From NCBI GenBank assembly GCA_002329495.1, contig DCTH01000227.1, positions 3,805 to 9,953 of the forward strand: DNA of 6,149 nucleotides, read 5' to 3'. Position 1 is the stretch's first letter; each line of letters starts with the position of its first letter. Positions 5,064 through 6,149 of this stretch are shown in pieces. Origin of the DNA: Syntrophothermus sp. UBA1445. GTDB lineage: Bacteria; Bacillota; Syntrophomonadia; Syntrophomonadales; DTU052. A program made the position numbers and the translations under genes. The notes under the pieces were generated by a model that was not told where the DNA came from, made no database searches, and saw only the letters and a list, made by a program, of their open reading frames with translations.

Positions 5064-6149
5064 GTGGTTACACTTACCGTAAACGGCAAACAGATTCAGG
5101 CTCCCAAGGGCAGCACTATCCTGGAAGCCTGTCGTTTAAACGGAATCGAAGTACCCACCCTGTGCTATGACCCGGATTTAAGGTTGGCAGGTTCATGCCG
5201 CATGTGCCTGGTAGAAGTAAAAGGACGTCCGCTGTTTCTGGCCTCTTGTGTGGCCCCTGCCGAAAACGGCATGGTGGTAGAGACCGAGAGCACGGATATA
5301 GTTGAGGCACGCCGGGTTGTCTTGGAACTCCTGGCGGCGCGCCACGATTTCAACTGCCAGACTTGCGAGAAGAACGGGGACTGCAAATTTCAGGATTACT
5401 GCTATCAGTATGGGGTTAAGGAATCACGTTTTACCGATGGGGGCCGGCATGTCTATCCTATAGATGATCCTAACCCATTTATCGAAAGGGACTACAATAA
5501 ATGTGTAATGTGCACCCGTTGTGTGCGCGCCTGTGAAGATATTACCAATGCCCGGGCCATCAATGTGGAGAACCGTGGCCATAAGGCCAAGATTGCTACG
5601 GCTTTCGACGGCGACCTGGCAGATTCACCCTGTGTGTTCTGTGGTCAGTGTGTCATGGTCTGCCCGGTAGGAGCTTTGACCAGTAAAGTTAGTGCGGGTA
5701 AAGGTCGGGCCTATGAGGTAGAGAAGGTTGTGACCACCTGCACCTACTGTGGTACCGGATGTACATTGGAGCTCAATGTCAAGGACAACAAGGTGGTAGG
5801 GGTTACCTCCAACCGCTCGGAGGAATACAGCCCGGTCAACAAGGGAGCGCTGTGTGTTAAGGGGCGCTTCGGCTGGGACTTTATCCATTCCTCTGACCGC
5901 CTGACAACCCCTCTTATCAAGGAAAACGGGGAGTTTCGGGAGGCCTCCTGGGATGAGGCCTTGGATTTGGTAGCCACCCGTTTGCAAGCTATCAAGGAGG
6001 ACAGTGGGCCTGATTCCATGGCCGTCTTTACTTCTGCCCGCATCACCAATGAGGAGAATTACCTGGCGCAGAAGTTTACCCGGGCGGTACTGGGGACCAA
6101 CAATGTGGACCACTGTGCCCGTCTTTGACACTCCGTTACTGTCGCCGGT
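5064..6149 (+). CDS. fdhA: NAD-linked formate dehydrogenase alpha subunit, selenoprotein, partial (3' end outside window)
   Basis: The catalytic subunit, of which 362 residues are visible when the in-frame TGA at 6126 is read as selenocysteine. The order is: NuoG-like [2Fe-2S] domain (Cys34, 45, 48, 62); His-Cys [4Fe-4S] site (His94, Cys98, 101, 107); two ferredoxin [4Fe-4S] sites (Cys147, 150, 153, 157 and Cys190, 193, 196, 200); then the molybdopterin oxidoreductase domain with its own [4Fe-4S] site (Cys226, 229, 233, 264) and the conserved Lys266 beside it. DHCARL, Sec355 and His356 form the active site. It interconverts formate and CO2 at a Mo- or W-bis-pyranopterin centre. GTG 5064 is the start, with GGAGG (5050-5054) 9 bases upstream; a nearer ATG (5059) is out of frame and hits a stop after 7 codons. 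It lies 20 bases after NuoF. Full-length relatives have roughly 900 residues, so over half is missing. Confidence 0.93.
6126..6128 (+). other. In-frame TGA read as selenocysteine (Sec355 of FdhA)
   Basis: The TGA falls exactly where formate dehydrogenases carry the active-site Sec or Cys. The residues before it (DHCARL) and after it (H-S-V-T-V-A-G) match the family pattern around that position (CAR-x-U-H-x-x-x-V-A-G in E. coli FdhF). The frame stays open to the window edge. A true stop would leave a protein without most of its catalytic domain. Confidence 0.95.
6126..6149 (+). promoter_or_regulatory. 5' half of a bacterial SECIS element
   Basis: Counting the T of TGA as 1, the visible 24 bases have U17, G22, G23 and U24 at the same places as the E. 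coli fdhF SECIS, where U17 is bulged and G23/U24 in the apical loop contact SelB. UG-U-CGCC (15-21) would be the left arm of the upper stem. The window stops inside the loop, so the pairing arm cannot be seen. Confidence 0.7.

Noticed and set aside
5059..5082. ATG at 5059 as start of the FdhA gene
   Set aside because: It is out of frame and ends after 7 codons; GTG 5064 opens the full ferredoxin domain at the expected point.
6126..6128. TGA as the true end of a 354-residue NuoG-like protein
   Set aside because: The domain would end in the active-site motif, and the same frame goes on with the family's next residues and SECIS-like bases.
1..6149. Search for tRNA, rRNA, CRISPR arrays, insertion sequences or prophage parts
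   Set aside because: No cloverleaf, regularly spaced repeats, transposase motifs or terminal repeats were seen in the short intergenic gaps.

Overview
The window (about half G+C) looks like chromosome of an anaerobic, endospore-forming Firmicute of the Clostridia type. Evidence for this is a spore-cortex gene (yabQ) next to the division gene divIC and an S1-domain yabR gene, GGAGG-type ribosome sites, sigma-A-like promoters, and a NAD-linked molybdenum/tungsten formate dehydrogenase locus. A syntrophic or acetogenic lifestyle is an inference from that locus; the genus cannot be read from the sequence.

Left part (1-1570): the 3' part of yabQ (cut by the window edge), then a housekeeping-type promoter, a small helix-turn-helix gene overlapping divIC, another strong promoter, and yabR ending in an intrinsic terminator. 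A second strong hairpin follows. Middle (1571-3125): a Ppx/GppA-family phosphatase gene converges on a beta-class carbonic anhydrase gene read from the minus strand, with a long hairpin between their 3' ends.

Right part (3126-6149): a 230-base divergent regulatory region holds a near-perfect 14-base inverted repeat. Each arm carries an extended -10 element, one facing each way. Then comes a tight operon of NuoE-like, NuoF-like and FdhA genes. FdhA has a NuoG-like N-terminus with five Fe-S cluster motifs, then the start of the formate dehydrogenase catalytic domain.

Main result: the in-frame TGA at 6126-6128 is very probably not a stop but the selenocysteine codon of the formate dehydrogenase active site. 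The reading frame continues with His and the family sequence after it, up to the window edge. The first 24 bases from the TGA carry the U17, G23 and U24 positions of the E. coli fdhF SECIS element. The operon would make a soluble NAD(H)-linked selenocysteine formate dehydrogenase interconverting formate and CO2. The divergent carbonic anhydrase interconverts CO2 and bicarbonate, which suggests joint CO2 handling.
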